From assembly GCA_019426215.1 (NCBI GenBank), contig CM033395.1:21256569-21320568 (forward strand): DNA of 64,000 nucleotides, in the 5' to 3' direction. Position numbers and translations under genes: made by a program. Numbering within the stretch: the first letter of the stretch is position 1; every line of letters starts with the position of its first letter. Source of the DNA: Buddleja alternifolia. Taxonomy: Eukaryota > Streptophyta > Magnoliopsida > Lamiales > Scrophulariaceae. The notes beneath the pieces were generated by a model. The model saw only the letters and a list, made by a program, of their open reading frames with translations, did no database searches and had not been told where the DNA came from. Below are positions 59,033-64,000 of this stretch, in pieces.

Positions 59033-62000
59033 CTAATTGCCCATGTACTTAAGGCCCATTCTTCCCAGATGTCCTTCGAATACTTTTTGGCTAAGGGGTT
59101 TGGTGAGTGGGTCCGCTATGTTGTCTGCTGTGTCTACGCGCTCCATTCGCACGTTGCCTCTTCCAATGATTTCTCGTATCAATCGGAATTTCCTCAGAAC
59201 ATGTTTGAATTTCTGATGAGACCTCGGCTCTTTTTCGCAATAGCCCCATTGTTATCACAGTAGACCGTTACTAAATCCCCAACGGATGGAACGACACCCA
59301 ATTCTTGGATGAAGTTCCTCATCTAAACATCTTCTTTTGTAACCTCATTTGCTGCAATGAATTCTGCTTCAGTGGTGGAGTCGGCTATGGTTGCTTTCTT
59401 GGAACTCTTTCAGCTAACCGCTCCGCCATTAAGCAGAAATACAAACCCAGAGACCGACTTCGAGCCATCCTTGTCGGATTGGAAACTCGAATCAGTGAAC
59501 CCCTCTAATTTCAATTCTCCTCGTCCATATATCAAGAACAACTCCTTAGTTCTCCTTAGATACTTAAGGATTGCTTTCACCGAACTCTAGTGTGCCATTC
59601 CTGGATTCGCTTGATATCGACTGCACACACTCAATGCATAAGCTACATCGGGTCTTGTGCATATCATCGTGTGCATTATACTACCTATCGCAGAAGCATA
59701 GGGAACTTTGGACATTTTCACTCTTTCCTCCTCAGTCTTTGGGCACATAGACATAGACATGGCAAGAATCCCTTCTTGGACTCTTCCATCTCAAATCTTT
59801 TGAGTACGCGATCGATATATGCAGATTGGGAGAGACCTAGCATCCTACTCGATCTATCTCTATAGATCTTCATACCGAGTATGTAGGACGCCTCTCCCAT
59901 ATCTTTCATGGAGAATTTATTAGAGACCCATACTTTAGTCGACTGCATCATCCCTACATCATTTCCAATTAGTAGGATGTCATCGACATAAAGTATGATG
60001 AACGTGACTGCGCTCCCACTGCCTTTCTTATACACACATGCCTCTTCAACATTTTAAACGTATCCATAGTCTTGTATGACAGTGTCAAAACGTTTGTTCC
60101 AACTTCGAGAAGCTTGCTTAAATCCGTAAATGGACCTTTGGAGTTTACACACATTGTGTTCGCTCCCTTTGGATGTATAGCCCTTTGGCTATTGCATGTA
60201 AATCTCTTCCTTAATTTCTCCATTGAGGAATGCATTCTTTACACTCATCTGCCATATTTCATAATCAAAATATGCAAATATAGCAAGCATAATCCTAATG
60301 GATTTCAGCATAGCCACTGGCGAGAAGGTTTGCTCATAGTCAATTCCTTGTTTTTGAGTAAATCCATTTGCCACGAGGCGAGCCTTATAGGTAACTACCT
60401 CTCCATCGACTCCAAGCTTTCGTTTGTAGACCCACTTACACCAATGGGCTTGATGCCCTCAGGTGGGTCAACCAAGGTCCATGCCTTGTTGGAGTACATG
60501 GAGTTCATTTCGGATGTCATGGCCTCTAGCCATTTTCTCAAATCAATGTCAGACATTGCACTCTTAAAACTCTTCAGATCAGAGTCTAGAGGAGGATCTT
60601 GAGTACCCTCCTCTTGCAATAGGCCTAGCCATCTTTCAGGCTCCTTTGGGATCCTATGTGATCTCCTCAAAGGTTGTGTGTTTTCAGTGGGTGCCTCTGA
60701 TGTAGCCTCGTTTGTGTCGGGTGGGTTAATTTGTATCTCTTGACTTGATCCATTCTCATGGACCTCATTAAGTTCTACAGCCTCACCTTTTCTATCTAGA
60801 AGGTGACCCCTCTCCAAGAAGTTGGCGTTTCTCGAAATAATAACCTTTTGTTCCGTTGGGCTGTAGAAGTAATATCCAACAGTTTCCTTTGGATATCCTA
60901 CAAAATAGCACAAAGAGGACTTGTGCTCCAATTTATCTCCCACTAAATGCTTTACATAAGTGGGACACCCCCATATTCTCAAATGATTATATGAGGGCAT
61001 CTTTCCACACCAACTTTCGTATGGGGTATTGGGCACCGTCTTGCTAGGCGATCTATTCAACAGATAGACATCCGTTTCAAGAGCATAGCCCCACATGGAC
61101 TTAGGAACTTTAGTGAAACTCATCATGGATTGAACCATATCTAGCAATGTTTGATTCCTTCGCTCGGCTACCCCGTTATGTTGAGGCATGCTGGGCAGTG
61201 TCCACTGTGAGAGAATTCCATTCTCTCTAAGATAATCAAGAAACTCGGTGGACAAGTATTCTCCTCCTCGATCCAATCAAAGAGCCTTAATACTTTTACC
61301 AAGTTGTTTCTCTACTTCATTTTTGAACTTCTTAAACTTCTCAAAAGATTCAGTTTTATATCTCATAAGATATAAGTAACCATACCGTGAATAATCATCG
61401 GTAAAAGTTATGAAGTAGCTTTGGCCACCATGAGTGCTCACACTCATTGGCCCGCACATGTCCGCATGGACCAAGTCCAATGGTTTTGTGGCTCGTCCCG
61501 AAAATGGTAACTTGGTCATTTTTCCTTTAGGACACGATTCGCAACTTGACAATTCATCTAAGTCATTTACACCTAAATGTTTTGCCAATGTTCGAATTCT
61601 TTCTTTGGAAATATGTCCAAGTCTTTCGTGCCACATTTGTGCGTTTACTTGATTATCTTGTTTACGTTTGTCACTTTGTTGAATATTGAGATTGGAAATT
61701 TTTGGGGATATAGTATACATTCCATCCTTCATTTTCGATTCCATAATAAGAGACGATTCATAAAAAAAAAAAAATTTTATTACGAATCTCAAAACAATAT
61801 CCTTCTCTATCCAAAACTGGAATCGAGATAATATTTCTTATTATTTCAGGAACAAAATAAACGGAATGTAAAACTAATTTCTTATCTCCTAACTCTAAGT
61901 AGATCGTCCCCACGGCTTTGGCAGCAACCAATGCTCCATTCCCCATCCGTAGAGTCATGTCTCCTCTACTTAACTCCTTGGTTCTTTTCATCACCTGCTC

Positions 62001-62074
62001 ATCACCTGCAAATCATTGCAGATATGAACATCGCATCCAGTGTCAAGAACCCAAGAAGAATCGTTAACAGTGAA
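59033..62074 (-). pseudogene. C4 pol
   Basis: Minus strand. The protease has the intact site SSWVLDTGCDVHIC (D-T-G at 62044-62036). An 11-bp tandem duplication (61988-62009) then shifts the frame, and a poly-A/T run near 61761-61773 shifts it again. The integrase has an intact zinc finger (WHERLGHISKERIRTL, CESCPKGK) and [14 protein letters not shown], with a stop at 61277-61279 just before DRGGEY. RT (60374 to 59718) keeps KNAFLNGEIKEEIYMQ and LYVDDILLIGND. RNase H (about 59700-59300) keeps ADSTTEAEFIAA and YCDNNGAIA. The last stop is at 59033-59035. Confidence 0.88.
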
Positions 62075-62881
62075 GTTAACTTCAACAAAGAACATACCTT
62101 GAGCCGGAGGCTCTTTGCAGTTCCTTTGCCAGTGCCCAACTTTCCCACATTTGAAGCACTCGTCAGACTTTTTAGACTTGGACTTCTTACCCTTCTTCAC
62201 ACCACCATTACCTTTCAGCTTCGTAGTCTTATTCTTCTTCTTGTTGCCCATCTTGGCTTTTGAAGAGGAATTGATAAGAAGCACCGGTTTATCCTTCTTG
62301 ATGGTGCTTTCAGCAGTCTTCAACATGTTCAACAACTTTGTTTCAAGTTGGTTCATGTTGAAATTGACCACAAATTGATCATAAGAGTTAGGCAATGATA
62401 GTAGGACCAAATCCCTAGAAAGCTCATTGTCAAGTGCCACGCCTAGACCAGCCAATATTTCAATTAGCCTGACCATTTTAAGTACGTGTGCACTTACATC
62501 AGAGTTTTCAATCATTCGAGCTTTGAAGAGCTCCTTGGAGATAACATATCTTTCTCGCCTATTTCTAGTGCTATACAACTCTTGCAAATGAAGGAGGATC
62601 GACGCAGCAGTCTCGATTTTCTCATGTTGTCTCTGCAACTCGTTGCTCATAGAGGCCAACATGAGACATCGCACTTGCATGTCATCTTCTTTCCATTGCT
62701 GGTACTAGAACTTTTCATCATCTGATGAATCCTCTCCCTGCTCATTTTGCACCGGTATGTCAAGCACATATTGTCTTCTTTCAGACGAAAGGATAATCTT
62801 AAGGTTACGAAGCCAATCTTCAAAGTTTGGTCCAGTCAGTTTGTTTGTTTCAATTAGGGTTTTGAAAGGATTATTGACCAT
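62075..62881 (-). pseudogene. C4 gag, one stop
   Basis: The minus-strand start at 62881 gives MVNNPFKTLIETNKLTGPNF, then a UBN2-type capsid region (MQVRCLMLASMSNELQRQHE, FVVNFNMNQLETKLLNMLK), a Lys-rich stretch and an intact CCHC knuckle CFKCGKVGHWQRNC (62158-62117). A TAG near 62708 interrupts the frame; otherwise it runs openly into protease. Gag and Pol are in one frame here, unlike in the SIRE copies. This is a normal copia Gag. Confidence 0.88.
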
Positions 62882-63060
62882 TTTCGTTTATCTACAAAAA
62901 TGCATAATAGACGATCAATAATGGATTTTCAAATAAAGCCCTTACACAAATTGGTCTTTAATTGTACAAGTCTCCCACTATTTTTCTCAAATCACACCAC
63001 CCTCTTGACATGATTCGAGAAACGTTAGTTTCTTTAGTGGGCTTCAGATCTATTCTCACT

Positions 63061-63098
63061 TCATCATATGCCCCATTTTTTGAGCTAACATATGATGA
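63061..63098 (-). other. Leader hairpin 1
   Basis: A perfect 10-bp stem, TCATCATATG (63061-63070) with CATATGATGA (63089-63098), and an 18-base loop. Confidence 0.75.
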
Positions 63099-63170
63099 TT
63101 TTGAATAGTAGCCTTACCGGACCTTCTATCTTTTTAGATAGTTCTCAAGATGGTTTTTCCTCATCTCCGA

Positions 63171-63200
63171 CATGTGCCCCATTTTCTAAGCTAACACATG
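63171..63200 (-). other. Leader hairpin 2
   Basis: A perfect 6-bp stem, CATGTG (63171-63176) with CACATG (63195-63200). The 18-base loop is almost the same as in hairpin 1. Confidence 0.75.
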
Positions 63201-63253
63201 AAGAACGATGTTAGGCTCAAACCATCAAATATCCCATGTATAACCATCAATTC

Positions 63254-63283
63254 CATTGCCCCCATTTTCTGAGCAAAGCATTG
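63254..63283 (-). other. Leader hairpin 3
   Basis: Stem CATTGC with GCATTG, one T-T mismatch in six, and an 18-base loop at 63260-63277 of the same type. Confidence 0.6.
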
Positions 63284-63346
63284 AAACCAACCGATTTCCA
63301 CGGGGCACCGTAGTGCTTAGTAAACACTCACAGCCTACCTTGGATC

Positions 63347-63378
63347 CAATCCACCCAATTTTCTGAGCAAAAGGATTG
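63347..63378 (-). other. Leader hairpin 4
   Basis: A perfect 6-bp stem, CAATCC (63347-63352) with GGATTG (63373-63378). The 20-base loop contains AATTTTCTGAGCAAAA. Confidence 0.7.
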
Positions 63379-64000
63379 AACCTTTAGTGGCATTTCACAT
63401 GGTGAATACTTATGATGAAAGGCATGATAATAGAATTCCATTCTTACTATCACATAAGCCTAATATTTTCTCAAGAGGGAATTATAACATGCTTATGAGG
63501 GGGGGGGGGGGTGGGGTCTCATCAGATTTAATTATCTTTTTTTAATTATCTATCCTATGCATGTATTACATCACATAATCATCATAGACAGATAAATAAA
63601 ACATCCACAAAGCGGTAAAATTGAGGATGAACCTTCCTCGAGCCCTAACCTAGTAACCCACTCGAGCCAAAGTGGGTTTGGACATTCTAAAAAGTGAAAA
63701 CCAGCCTAGACTATTACAATGGTATCGCCTCAGCATACAAGTCTTCAAGTCTTGGCTCCGTCTCCTTGCTCCGTCTTCAATTACATAGAATACCAAAACT
63801 ACTAATCTACTATACCGAAAAGTAAAGAGCCAAACCGGCTATTATTTACAACTCTAGAATAATTACATACATCGAAAATCAACACTACGACTAGGCTCGT
63901 GGTTCGTCCCCTTAACACATAAACATGCCAAGCAACAAACAAATATGCGATAAAGAAAATTTTACCCATTCATCGTTCAAACTAGATTGCAAATATCATT

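Larger units (their letters stand above)
58390..64000 (-). mobile_element. C4: minus-strand Tork/TAR-like copia
   Basis: On the minus strand: leader, gag from 62881, protease, integrase, RT, RNase H to 59033, PPT and the start of the 3' LTR (59012 down). It is better preserved than C3 but broken by at least two frameshifts and several stops. The 5' LTR and PBS are beyond the right edge. Confidence 0.9.
62882..64000 (-). other. C4 5' leader with hairpin series
   Basis: There is no coding sequence in this 1.1 kb. On the minus strand it precedes gag. At 63061-63378 four stem-loops share a loop of about 18 bases (plus strand CCCCATTTTCTGAGCWAA) on stems of different sequence, and a fifth, looser one lies at 63453-63497. 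A G-run lies at about 63499-63512. No PBS or LTR is recognisable, so the element's 5' end is further right. Confidence 0.65.

Noticed and set aside
61931..62725. Plus-strand ORFs of 79-110 codons over C4 gag
   Set aside because: They are the complement of a well-supported gag and protease on the minus strand.
63499..63512. G-run as a possible G-quadruplex or polypurine tract
   Set aside because: It is a single homopolymer with no spaced G-tracts and no LTR border next to it; its length may also be a sequencing artefact.
1..64000. Host genes, tRNA/rRNA genes, CRISPR arrays or prokaryotic systems
   Set aside because: No sequence outside the retroelements could be assigned, and the content is plainly plant retrotransposon DNA.

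Overview
This window is plant nuclear DNA, most likely from a eudicot, and every part I could assign is LTR-retrotransposon sequence. I found no host gene, rRNA, tRNA or CRISPR array. The plant origin follows from Ty3/gypsy elements primed by a TGGCGCCGTTGCCGGGGA site (Athila/Tat type), a SIRE/Maximus-type Ty1/copia family primed by TGGTATCAGAGC, a solo LTR of Tekay (chromovirus) type beginning TGTAACACCC, and several Tork/TAR-like copia elements. The species cannot be named from this.

Left third (1-28352). An old minus-strand gypsy element (called G2 here) has its 5' LTR at 27081-28352 and one continuous gag-PR-RT-RH reading frame running leftward. Its RNase H is split by a solo copia LTR (S1, duplication CTTTG). 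S1 is itself split by a 14.3 kb SIRE-type element (copy A, 6946-21271, duplication ATAGG). The rest of the RNase H lies at 6475-6688, where a young non-autonomous gag-protease element (R1, 1-6474) has inserted.

Middle (28353-36237). A plus-strand copia LTR fragment (L1) contains a complete solo SIRE LTR (28669-30557, duplication CTTTC). Next come a small minus-strand gypsy fragment with PBS (G3) and a minus-strand copia LTR (C2). C2 contains a 2.9 kb Tekay-like solo LTR (33040-35921, duplication AGTTC).

Centre right (36238-50276). A second SIRE copy (B, duplication AGGAC) sits in the same C2 LTR. It is followed by the end of the C2 pol gene on the minus strand.

Right (50277-64000). A 5'-truncated SIRE LTR abuts a decayed plus-strand copia element (C3). 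Then come a minus-strand integrase scrap, an LTR scrap and a minus-strand copia element of the same family (C4). The C4 leader, at the right edge, carries a series of hairpins with conserved loops.

As a system: copies A and B each carry gag, pol (PR-INT-RT-RNaseH) and an extra 1302-codon open frame often called envelope-like. B has an intact pol frame but a broken gag, a broken extra ORF and no promoter in its 5' LTR; A is broken in all three frames. R1 encodes only Gag and protease, so it would need RT and integrase from another element; its nearly identical LTRs show it moved recently.
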